Made by a program: the position numbers and the translations under genes. Below are positions 7,977-16,100 of a stretch of 49,623 nucleotides of DNA, piece after piece. Numbering within the stretch: the first letter of the stretch is position 1; every line of letters begins with the position of its first letter. The stretch lies in NCBI GenBank assembly GCA_016281435.1, contig JAEEIQ010000056.1, forward strand, positions 1 through 49,623, read 5' to 3'. Under the pieces are notes generated by a model, which was not told the origin of the DNA, made no database searches, and saw only the letters and a program-made list of their open reading frames with translations. Source of the stretch: Bacteroidales bacterium (lineage in GTDB: Bacteria > Bacteroidota > Bacteroidia > Bacteroidales > UBA932).

Positions 7977-8007
7977 TTTGGAATTCCGATAAAAAGGCGT
8001 ATATTTG
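7977..8007 (+). promoter_or_regulatory. tRNA-Cys promoter
   Basis: TTTG (7977-7980), 19 bp, TATATTTG (8000-8007) is a full consensus match. It places the transcript start about 6-8 bases before the mature 5' end at 8019. Confidence 0.75.
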
Positions 8008-8018
8008 CCCTCCCTAAC

Positions 8019-8092
8019 GGTGCTTTGGCCGAGTGGTTAGGCACAGGTCTGCAAAACCTGGTACAGCGGTTCGATTCCGCTAGGCACCTCCA
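8019..8092 (+). tRNA. tRNA-Cys (GCA)
   Basis: The acceptor stem GGTGCTT pairs with AGGCACC (8082-8088) with one G-T pair. The D-arm carries GGCCGAGTGGTTAGGC. The anticodon loop CTGCAAA gives anticodon GCA. The T-arm holds GCGGTTCGATTCCGC. Discriminator T8089 is followed by an encoded CCA (8090-8092). Confidence 0.97.
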
Positions 8093-8093
8093 A

Positions 8094-8127
8094 GAAAGCC
8101 CCCGCGATACTTTTCGCAGGGGCTTTC
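8094..8127. terminator. Hairpin terminator after tRNA-Cys
   Basis: Stem GAAAGCCCC(C)GCG / CGC(A)GGGGCTTTC with the loop ATACTTTT starts two bases after the CCA. It can serve the tRNA and, being symmetric, the oppositely oriented cytidylate-kinase-like gene ending at 8149. Confidence 0.7.
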
Positions 8128-8148
8128 TCATATACCGTGCAGGCTGCG

Positions 8149-8802
8149 TCAGCGGCCTATGTATTTCAGGATGAGATCGACGGCGGCGTCTTCGGTGAGA
8201 TTGTCCATATTGATGACGAGGTCGTAGTTGCGGGCGTCATAGCGGCTCGTCGAGGTGTAGCGCCGGACGTAGTTTTCGCGGGCGGTGTCCACTTCCCTGA
8301 TGACATGCAGCGCCTGCTCCTCGGAGAGTTCCTGCTTCTCCATGATCCTGCGCACGCGCCGATCCCTGGATGCTGTGATGAGGATATCCACCTTGTCCGG
8401 CCTGTCCCCAAGGATGAAGAAGGCCGAGCGTCCGGCAATCACGCAGGGACCGCAGTCGGCGATGCCTTTGAGGATCTCGCGCTCTGCCTTGTATACGTCC
8501 TCCGTAGTCACATTCACGTGGAAATCGCGGAATTCCGCCCGCGCGGTGTCCTGACGGACAAACATGCCGGAAGTCGGGACGGGAGCCACGAAATTGAGAA
8601 AATCGTCGAACCAGCGCTTTTTCTCCCCCTTCAGTTTCTCTATCTGAGCTGCGCTCAGGCCGAATTTTTCTTCCAAAGCCTGGATCAGCTGCCTGTCGCT
8701 GTAACGGATGCCGAGCCTTTCAGCCAGTTTCTTTCCCACGGTACGCCCGCCGGAGCCGACCTCGCGGCTGATGGTGATGATTAAAGATTCTTTCGTGTTC
8801 AT
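8149..8802 (-). CDS. Cytidylate-kinase-like protein
   Basis: Belongs to the cytidylate kinase-like group (Cytidylate_kin_2), P-loop NTPases related to CMP kinase. The N-terminus IITISREVGSGGRTVGKKLA contains the phosphate-binding loop in the form typical of this group. RYSDRQLIQAL, the ADCGPCVIAGRSAFFIL strand and RDRRVRRIMEKQ (lid region) follow. It is 217 aa, usual for the group. The real substrate is not established for most members, so CMP kinase activity is only a possibility. A possible -7 box TATTTTTG (minus strand, 8824-8831) lies about 20 bp upstream of the ATG. Confidence 0.8.
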   Translation of the reverse strand: MNTKESLIITISREVGSGGRTVGKKLAERLGIRYSDRQLIQALEEKFGLSAAQIEKLKGEKKRWFDDFLNFVAPVPTSGMFVRQDTARAEFRDFHVNVTTEDVYKAEREILKGIADCGPCVIAGRSAFFILGDRPDKVDILITASRDRRVRRIMEKQELSEEQALHVIREVDTARENYVRRYTSTSRYDARNYDLVINMDNLTEDAAVDLILKYIGR

Positions 8803-8903
8803 CTCTATTCCCTGTTATCAGCACAAAAATAGCAATTATTTCGTAGAAAGATATCCTCTTTTCTTAATTGCCGAGAACCCGGACTGACCTGCGAATCCGG
8901 ATG

Positions 8904-9055
8904 AACCCACAAAACACCTCGGCGGGTGGGACGGCCCTGAAGGCATTGTGGCCGGAGTGGGAGGGCGAGGCGGGAGGAAATCGCCTCACCTCGCCAATCC
9001 AGATTGCTCCTACGGCACTCTGAGGCATATCCTGGGGCGAGGTGTCTTGCGGGTT
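8904..9055. repeat. Structured intergenic element, copy 1
   Basis: This is the core of a 350-bp stretch without a credible gene. The ends form an 18-bp inverted repeat with two mismatches (AACCCACAAAACACCTCG, 8904-8921; CGAGGTGTCTTGCGGGTT, 9038-9055). Inside are CGGCC/GGCCG (8932-8936/8950-8954) and two competing stems, GGCGAGG/CCTCGCC (8964-8970/8989-8995) and GAGGCG/CGCCTC (8967-8972/8982-8987). Short blocks GGAGGAAA (8973-8980) and ATCCAGAT (8997-9004) recur in the same order in the minus-strand element at 33325-33467. A separate hairpin CCAA-T-GGAAC/GTTCC-TTGG lies at 9098-9122. It may be a structured RNA or a small non-autonomous mobile element. Confidence 0.6.
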
Positions 9056-9154
9056 GGGACCAACCGATCATCGCGCGAGGGATAGAGCGTTTATCACCCA
9101 ATGGAACACCGTCGTTCCTTGGACTCGTGCCAGGGTGAAGGGCGGGAAAACTAT

Positions 9155-9499
9155 CTAATCCTCGAAATAATCCCGTATTTCGTTATAATCGACATCGCTG
9201 AATTCTCCGTCAAGCCCTCCGTAATAATCAACTATATCGTAGTAGTCCTCTTTGCTGAATTCTTCAATCAGCTTGTTTTCCTCGCTCTGAAATTGCATGA
9301 CAGTACGTGGTGTTTGTTTTGTGGTTTGCACGGCAGGACGATAATCGTAACGCATTTCCGTCCTGGGCTCCGGAGGAGCAGGATGCTCCCATTCCAGTTC
9401 CTCCATCCATCCACTGATAATGCAGGCGGCAATGCAGGTCAGGACAGGAATGCTGAGAAACCATCTTTTTATCTGCTTATCCCGGGTCAGCTTTTTCAT
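9155..9499 (-). CDS. Small membrane protein with acidic tail
   Basis: I do not recognise this 114-residue protein. It has a basic N-terminus (MKKLTRDKQIKRW), one hydrophobic segment (about 13-31), then a soluble part: a proline-rich linker with threonines and a strongly acidic, tyrosine-rich end (EEFSKEDYYDIVDYYGG and further D/E residues). The topology is probably a single N-terminal anchor with the tail outside the cytosol. It is the last gene of a leftward operon and starts three bases after the DNA glycosylase stop. Its placement suggests a partner role, but nothing in the sequence proves it. Confidence 0.6.
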   Translation of the reverse strand: MKKLTRDKQIKRWFLSIPVLTCIAACIISGWMEELEWEHPAPPEPRTEMRYDYRPAVQTTKQTPRTVMQFQSEENKLIEEFSKEDYYDIVDYYGGLDGEFSDVDYNEIRDYFED

Positions 9500-9502
9500 A
9501 CA

Positions 9503-9994
9503 CTAAAGGATTGCCCGCCAGCTTTGTACGAGCCTTTCAAGATCCCAGCCGGCGCAACAACTCATGGCACTTGTACTGGGGAGAAAGCAGATTCGCAGTT
9601 CGGCCAGGCTGCGCCGCATGCGTAGATATTTACGAAACGAGGTCTCGGCTTTTTTCCCGTTGAGGGCAATGGTTTCTATTGCAGGATTTTCAGAAACAAA
9701 GTTCTCGATGTCATTGAATTCTTCATTCATGATATTCGAGTCCAGACTCCCCTCCCTTTCTGCAGAACCAAGAACGTCCCACAAGGCTATACCGTGCTTT
9801 TTCAAGTAATTGACCCGCTCCGGATACAACTCTGGGACCTCTTCGTCAAGGACACCGCCCATGACTGCCCAGAACCTGTTCCTGGGATTGCCATAATACT
9901 CCTGTTTCCTTATAGATTCGTCCCCAGGAAGGGAACCGAGAATGAGAATCCTGGCGTTCTGCCCCACGATCGGCAGCAAACCTCGTTTCTTCAT
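9503..9994 (-). CDS. DNA-deoxyinosine/hypoxanthine glycosylase (UDG superfamily)
   Basis: Predicted to remove deaminated bases, chiefly hypoxanthine, from DNA and so start base-excision repair. It has the family's N-terminal signature ILGSLPGDESIRKQEYYGNP followed by RNRFWAVMG, then ALWDVLGSAEREGSLDSNI and the strand AIETIALNGKKAE. The C-terminal motif LPSTSAMSCCAG stands where homologues usually have LPSTSPAN, a noticeable change at the DNA-contacting loop. Length 163 aa is usual. Its ATG overlaps the stop of the upstream HTH gene (ATGA, 9991-9994), so the two are translated together. Confidence 0.85.
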   Translation of the reverse strand: MKKRGLLPIVGQNARILILGSLPGDESIRKQEYYGNPRNRFWAVMGGVLDEEVPELYPERVNYLKKHGIALWDVLGSAEREGSLDSNIMNEEFNDIENFVSENPAIETIALNGKKAETSFRKYLRMRRSLAELRICFLPSTSAMSCCAGWDLERLVQSWRAIL

Positions 9995-10710
9995 TTTCCT
10001 ATTCTTAAAGAAATAGTCTTCGGATTGGCATTGACATTTACCACAAAGAGTTGCGGATAGTTTTTTACCCTGGCGGAAATCTGACTGGCCGGAACCGGCA
10101 GGCCGTCCTTCCTGGTATAAAGATTCTTTGCATTGATTTGCTTTGCGATTTCCGTAAATGTCATGGCCTTGCCATTCTCACGGATTACTTCTTGAATTGC
10201 TTCATGCAGTTTCATGGTACTTTTGGGTATTATTGGTTTTTTGATTTCATCATTGGCACATTCCTCTCCCCAGCCTTCATTGAAGAGATCGACAAGCGCA
10301 CATCCTGCCTTAGCCTTTTCAATACGCAGTTTCTCGAGGAATAACTTGAGACGAGTCAAGTCATCAGGCGATAAATTCCCGGACGCACGTTCATATTCAT
10401 CACGCACTCGGTCTTCGTCCCTCACCGCATAGTAGAATCTCCTTGAAGCCGCAAGAAGTGTATTATAACCATGCTTCTGGTTGAAGAAGGGAAGGACACC
10501 TCTCGTGCAATAGTCGATGCTTATATCCAGATCCGTATTGAACCGGACAGCAGAGAATACTGACAGGTAGTCCTTTCCACTGAGAAGCGAATACAGCTGC
10601 GTCGGCGTAATGTTCTTTTCCAGCGCATACGCATTCAGATTACCATACTTATGCTTTATGATTTCCTTGATGGAAGCCGCAACTTCTTCCGGGCCGTGCA
10701 CGTTTTCCAT
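9991..10710 (-). CDS. HTH regulator with HARE-HTH-like C-terminus
   Basis: A 239-residue cytosolic protein. The N-terminal part (about 5-55, [29 protein letters not shown]) looks like an XRE-type HTH. The middle is a charged helical region. The C-terminal 75 residues ([55 protein letters not shown]) resemble the HARE-HTH winged helix, a family proposed to bind DNA and sense modified bases. I choose the ATG at 10710, not the one at 10746, because a promoter -7 box (10726-10733) lies between them. It heads the operon with the glycosylase. Confidence 0.65.
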   Translation of the reverse strand: MENVHGPEEVAASIKEIIKHKYGNLNAYALEKNITPTQLYSLLSGKDYLSVFSAVRFNTDLDISIDYCTRGVLPFFNQKHGYNTLLAASRRFYYAVRDEDRVRDEYERASGNLSPDDLTRLKLFLEKLRIEKAKAGCALVDLFNEGWGEECANDEIKKPIIPKSTMKLHEAIQEVIRENGKAMTFTEIAKQINAKNLYTRKDGLPVPASQISARVKNYPQLFVVNVNANPKTISLRIGK

Positions 10711-10725
10711 ATCATTGCTTTTTTG

Positions 10726-10756
10726 CAAAGATATTACTTTTTCCATAAATCACAAT
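10726..10756 (-). promoter_or_regulatory. Promoter of the HTH-glycosylase operon
   Basis: Minus-strand ATTG (10753-10756), 19 bp, TATCTTTG (10726-10733). It places the start of transcription just before the ATG at 10710. Confidence 0.6.
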
Positions 10757-10875
10757 AGGAACATTATATTTTTTATATTTATTCCCCAAAAAGAATATAT
10801 TCTCCCATTCAAGTTTACCATATCCTTACGCCCCAAGCAACTCTGCCGAACCGATCCCGTGATGCGGAGCATTTT

Positions 10876-10907
10876 TTTGCAGATGTGCGGCGGATTGTGT
10901 AAATTTG
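10876..10907 (+). promoter_or_regulatory. upp promoter
   Basis: TTTG (10876-10879), 20 bp, TAAATTTG (10900-10907): a full consensus match, about 20 bp before the upp ATG. It also rules out the longer upstream start (10610) for this reading frame. Confidence 0.8.
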
Positions 10908-10927
10908 GGGAGAATAACATTAATCTT

Positions 10928-11557
10928 ATGAGCCAGCTTCACGTAATCAACCATCCCATGATCCAGCACAAACTGACGATCATGCGCGACAAGAACACAG
11001 GATCCAAGGACTTCAGGCAGCTCCTCAAGGAGATTTCCCTGCTGATGGGCTATGAGGTCACCCGCGACATTCCCCTCGAAGAAATCGACATCGAGACACC
11101 CATCTGCAAGATGAAGTCGCTGACGGTCGCCGGGCGCAAGCTCGCCATCGTCCCCATCCTGCGCGCCGGACTCGGAATGGTCGAAGGCCTGCATGAGCTG
11201 GTTCCCGTCGCGAAAGTCGGCCACATCGGCCTGTACCGCAACGAGGAGACCCACAAGCCGGTCGCTTACTACTGCAAACTACCCGCCGACGTCAACAACC
11301 GTCTCGTTATAGTGACCGATCCCATGCTCGCGACCGGCGGAAGCGCCTGCGACGCCCTGACGATGCTCAAGGAGCGCGGCTGCACGAACATCCGCCTGAT
11401 GTGCCTCGTGGGCGTGCCTGAAGGCATACGCAAGGTCCAGCAGGAGCACCCCGACGTCGACATCTACCTCGCCGCCGTGGACGACCACCTCAACGAGAAC
11501 GCGTACATCGTCCCGGGTCTCGGCGACGCCGGCGACCGCATCTTCGGGACGAAGTAA
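10928..11557 (+). CDS. upp: Uracil phosphoribosyltransferase
   Basis: Pyrimidine salvage enzyme of the cytosol: uracil + PRPP gives UMP + diphosphate. The 209-residue protein has the normal family length. Visible motifs: [20 protein letters not shown] near the N-terminus, [14 protein letters not shown], the PRPP loop [16 protein letters not shown], and the uracil-binding C-terminal segment [17 protein letters not shown]. The ATG at 10928 is chosen because the promoter lies just upstream and because homologues start at this point. It stands alone, with a promoter of its own and a strong terminator 21 bp after the stop. Confidence 0.95.
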   Translation: MSQLHVINHPMIQHKLTIMRDKNTGSKDFRQLLKEISLLMGYEVTRDIPLEEIDIETPICKMKSLTVAGRKLAIVPILRAGLGMVEGLHELVPVAKVGHIGLYRNEETHKPVAYYCKLPADVNNRLVIVTDPMLATGGSACDALTMLKERGCTNIRLMCLVGVPEGIRKVQQEHPDVDIYLAAVDDHLNENAYIVPGLGDAGDRIFGTK

Positions 11558-11577
11558 AGACACTCCGTCATAACACG

Positions 11578-11607
11578 AAAAGTCCGGCCCCGGCGGGTCG
11601 GACTTTT
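11578..11607. terminator. Bidirectional terminator between upp and the pilus operon
   Basis: A 13-bp stem AAAAGTCCGGCCC / GGGTCGGACTTTT closes a CGGC tetraloop, with A-run and T-run on the two sides. It sits between convergent units and can end both upp and the 12-kb leftward operon that stops at 11626. Confidence 0.85.
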
Positions 11608-11625
11608 GCGTATGGAGATCAGGAT

Positions 11626-13188
11626 CTACTCGGTGGCGGTCTCAACGGTCCAGCCGGAAGGGATGCCGCTGGCGTCATTTGACCACGAGGCGGTCGGCGC
11701 CTTAACGAATGTACCTGTAGCGCTTACATTGGACAACCAGTCCAAAGTACCCTTGGAAGATCCTATATTGGTGGTGGCAAGGCATTTAACATAAGAAAGC
11801 TTCGTGCACCCCTTAAACATCTGGTTGCAACTTCCTTGATTCCCCGCCCCAGTAGCCATGGTCGTAGCCATGATTATCGGAGCTCTTGTCAAGGCGGTGC
11901 AGCCGTTGAACATATTTTTATAGCACTTGTTGCCAAGGGTGGTCGCTGAAAGTATCAGGGGATTGTCTTCTGAAATATCGATGTTTTTATTGCCTTGGAA
12001 CAGACTGTTGAAGGCATCCACTCCAACGGATGTCCTGCGAGTCCAATCATCCTCACAAAGAAGGCTCATCATGTCTCCGCCGATATAGCAAAGCTTATTA
12101 GTGGTGAATAGCGTCGCGCAGCCGTATGCATTGTATACCGTCGCCTTGCTGCGCAAGCAAACCTTATTCCCAGCTTGTAGCGAGTTCAGTGGCTGCTCGT
12201 CATCAATTTTGGTCCATGACGCACCATTGTCAAGACTATACTCCACCCATGTGATATTTCTGTTCTGGGTATCATTAGTTTTCGGCATGTCGCTATAATA
12301 CTTAAGGGTGATGTTAGTGCCATCTTCATTGATGAAAATAGCAAACCCATCCCAACCGAAGGTCGATCTGCGTACATTATAATATTTATTCGCCTCAAGC
12401 GTGAAATCTGCTGCCTTCTCTATGGATTCCAGGGCCGCGGGAGTCCCGGCAGCGCCGTTCTGGACCGTGATCGCTGTAGTTCCGCCAAGTTCCGTTCCGG
12501 CAGCGAAAGGAAGGGTGAACTTCGCCTTGACGGCTCCGGGAGCGATAACTTCCGGCGTAACGGTAATGGAACGGGCGGTACCGAGCTTGACCACCACGTC
12601 GGACGGATATTCACTGGCATCAAGAGTGAGGGCGAACTGCATGAATGCGGTCTGCTGGCTCAGCACATAAGATGCCGCACCGAAGGTGGAAGAACAGGTG
12701 AAATGGCTGTACTTCCGGACCGCATCGGCAAGGTCGGAAGCGAAAACATCGTCTTCCGCACCCGGATAGTCAGTGGAAACCAGTTTCCCGTTCTTGACAC
12801 GGTGTATGGCGTCCGCACTGCTTACCAGCGTTATGTCGACGGGGGTCGAAGGAACGAGCGAGAAGGTTTCAGAGCAATACAGGTCTCCTTCGAACGAGGC
12901 GACCGTGGAGCCGATGCCGGAAATGATCGTCATATAACCGTACAGGAGGGTATCCAACTGCCCGCCGTTATCCTCGACATGGCTTACAAAGAGCCTGTCC
13001 CCCGCCTCGAAGACATATTGGTTGCTCCCATTGACGGTAGAGCGCAGGAGTGGTCCTCCTGTGGCAGAGGCCGCGTGGTGAACAGTCACGAAGCCATATT
13101 GCGGCGGAGTCTGAGGGCCCGGCGCCGGTTCCCTCGAACAGGAAAGCGCAATGAGCAACAGTGCCGTTATGTATCTGAGTGCTTTCAT
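11626..13188 (-). CDS. Surface lipoprotein, fimbrillin-like with BspA-type repeats
   Basis: Last gene of the pilus operon, starting two bases after the tip-protein stop. The signal ends in a lipobox (LIALSC, Cys17). The first half has the pattern of fimbrillin-like domains (VFEAGDRLFVSHVEDNGGQ, TDYPGAEDDVFASDLADAVR). The C-terminal third has BspA-type leucine-rich-repeat features: SATTLGNKCYKNMFNGCTAL followed by MFKGCTKLSYVKCLATTNIG, ending with IPSGWTVETATE, a usual end for such proteins. BspA-like proteins bind host or extracellular ligands. An accessory tip or an independent adhesin are both possible; I cannot tell which. Confidence 0.7.
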   Translation of the reverse strand: MKALRYITALLLIALSCSREPAPGPQTPPQYGFVTVHHAASATGGPLLRSTVNGSNQYVFEAGDRLFVSHVEDNGGQLDTLLYGYMTIISGIGSTVASFEGDLYCSETFSLVPSTPVDITLVSSADAIHRVKNGKLVSTDYPGAEDDVFASDLADAVRKYSHFTCSSTFGAASYVLSQQTAFMQFALTLDASEYPSDVVVKLGTARSITVTPEVIAPGAVKAKFTLPFAAGTELGGTTAITVQNGAAGTPAALESIEKAADFTLEANKYYNVRRSTFGWDGFAIFINEDGTNITLKYYSDMPKTNDTQNRNITWVEYSLDNGASWTKIDDEQPLNSLQAGNKVCLRSKATVYNAYGCATLFTTNKLCYIGGDMMSLLCEDDWTRRTSVGVDAFNSLFQGNKNIDISEDNPLILSATTLGNKCYKNMFNGCTALTRAPIIMATTMATGAGNQGSCNQMFKGCTKLSYVKCLATTNIGSSKGTLDWLSNVSATGTFVKAPTASWSNDASGIPSGWTVETATE

Positions 13189-13190
13189 CT

Positions 13191-16100
13191 TTACAGGTCT
13201 CCTCCGCTTATGGGATCGTCGTCAAAACTGGTATTTCCGCCTGCCGGGCTCGCAGCCGAATTGCGCACGGCACGCACGAAGCAGTAACGCGCTCGCGAGC
13301 GGTGGTAACCCTGGGTGGATCCGATATAGAAGGTATCGGAGGATGTTATGAAATCAATGGCGGCTGCGACGTTTGCGGCGTCGGTATCGTTGTCAGCCCA
13401 GCGCATGGGATCCAGCCACTGGTTGTTCCAGAACGCTCCGGCCTTCTCAAGACGGAAATGCTGCCTCTTCGTCGGATCAGGCATGTAATCACTGCCTGAC
13501 TGGAGCATGAAACCGGTACCGGGACCGCCGGTGAACCATTTATAATTAACGACATCCTTATCCCTCACAGGGCTGCCGGTCACAAGGGCCCGCGCCCAGT
13601 TTTTGTTGCTGCTTTCATCACCCTCATGGTAAGGATAATAGACGTGATACACATAAGGCGTCGTGATGCCTGTACCATGGTCAGTATCCGTAATTCCAAT
13701 GCTTATCAGGTTGTCCCGGAAAACGCTCTTGTTGTCGTCCCTCTTCGTGGGATTATTTATCTGCATGACCGGGACATAAGTAGTGCAGTTGCTCACATCC
13801 ATATTGGCTTCGATGAAATCTCCGCCAGCCATGCTCATCCCTTCGACCACGTCCGGTTCCCACTTTACGCTGATGCTGTCCGCATGGGCATAGTCAGTGC
13901 GGGGGTTGGGATGGTAATTGACGCGCAGTATGTCCATCGACGCCACGTTGGAGCTGGTACGGACACCGTCGGCGGTAAGGACTTCAAGCTGGAAGGTATA
14001 GGTGCCTTCAATCAGTTTCGCAAGCGACGAGTACTCGTAATTCCATATGGTGTTCCAGTGCAGTTCGTCGGAGGAGTCAACCGAAGGAGTGACGGTCACG
14101 ATCTCCCGGTCCGGATCCTTTATCCGGAGACGCCAGCTTGTAATCCTTGACGAAGGCGATGCCGCCGTCAGCATGACGGGGAACGCGGGGTTGTCCTTCT
14201 CCTCATTCGCAAGATCATAGCGGCACGGCAGGAGCTTTACGGCGGCGAGCACGGGAGATATGACCCGGATCGGGGCCTCAAGGACCTTGCGCATATTGAT
14301 GTTGTTGACAGCCACGGCCCTGATGGACATGTTGCCGAGAAGTGCAAGGTCGGTCGGCACCGTCCATAATACTTCCGCATCCTGGATGGATACGCCGGAA
14401 AGCTTGATATCACCGATGTCGATGGGCTGGGTCACCTCCAACCCTGATGAATTGACATACACGAGATACAGATTCAAGGACTTGATGGCCGAACCGAGGG
14501 AGGAAATATTGAGCTTTATCGTGCAATCGTCGCCCAGGTGGAGTCTGTCGCCTCCGGGAACCGATATGCTTCCGGTAATCTCGCCGGTGCAGTTGTTGTC
14601 CCTGACACAACGTATTCCGGAAATTACGGTCGGTTCCTTGACACGGGAATTGTACAAATGCAGTTTCCCGCCATCGAAGCCCCACCCGATTTTGTGGTTC
14701 TCACCCGGAGTCGTGCGATTGCCCCTGACACCGCGGGAGAAGTAAGTACGGCATAGGTACTTGCTACTGGACCAGTAGTCGGATGGTTGCAGGGCTGTCA
14801 TAAGAAGCAGTTCCGTCATGTTCGGGAAACGGTAGCCCGGCGGACAGTAGGAATTATGTCCGGAGGAGGTCACTGCGTCGTTAATTTCATCTTCGGTCTG
14901 GCTTCCCGGCAAGGAACCGTCGGCATAGGCATAATTGTCCTTATCCTGCATGACGAGTTCCATGTATACGCGGTTGTGCATCGAGTTCTCCTCATGATAT
15001 GGAAGGTCCTCGGAAGTGAATTCACGGATGGACCGTGGATCCAGACGCGAGAATTTCAGCGTATAGGTACCGTCTGCATTAGGCTTTACTTTTCCGTTGG
15101 CGTCAAACCCTGCCGCGGCGTCGTAATACTTGTCCGGAATCACGTCGAGGTCGGCATAGCTTATATCCACGACCTTTCCCCCGCTGTTGAAGGTGCCTAT
15201 ATTGCGTACGCAACGAACCGAAGAGACCTGGTCACGGTCGGTTTCGGAGAAAACAAGCTGAGGCGGTTTCTGCCAACTGAAAGCTGTGTGATCGGATTTG
15301 GTGCACCCTTCCTCCGCGCGGATTACGCGGGGATTGAGTTTCGATGACGCCGTGGAGGATATAACCCATGAACGCCATTCCTTGGTGTCGCTCGAGGTGC
15401 TGTTCTTGTTCTCCGGCTGATAAAGCCTGGCGGACGGAGACAGGGATTCATTGCCCACCCACATACCGACCAGCTGGTTGACGGAGGCTGTGTACCAGCG
15501 GATTTCGTCGATATCTATCACGTGGTTGCCGTTGTTGTCGCGGTTACGGGTAAGGCAGGAGTAGGCCAGATACCGGTAATCAGGCTCAAGCTCGGGATGG
15601 TCGTTGTCAACGGAATAATTGAGCATGCCCGGATGCGACTCGAAATCTTCCCAGTATGGGTGATGAGTCGCGTCGACGCCCCACATCCTGGAAGTATTGT
15701 ACCGTCCGTTGTCATCGCTGTTGGGGTTGGTCAAGGGAAAATCACGATCACTCGGCCACCAGGGCCAGACAGCCTGCTCAGAATCCTTTTCTTTGCGGAC
15801 TCGATACTCCATCTCGTCAATGTGCTCCGTGCCCCAGAGGGTCCTCAGATCGGGTGAATAGGTGTTGTAGAATGTCTGTATCGACTGCTGGATGATGGAG
15901 TGGCTGGAGGTGATCACATCGCTCTGATTGTCGGCGCTCTGGTGAGATTCGGAGAGGATATGGAGTTCGCGCGGCTCCTTGTTCACGAACTGTCGCCAGA
16001 GGTCAGGGTCGGCTGATGCTGTCTCGGGATCCAGCCTGGGATCCTTCTCGTAGTAGTATTCGTCTATGAACGCAGTCACGCGAATGACATAGCAGTGACT

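Noticed and set aside
8805..9101. 98-residue minus-strand frame in the gap next to the cytidylate-kinase-like gene
   Set aside because: It crosses the long inverted repeats of the structured element and has no recognisable fold. The structure explains the sequence better than coding.
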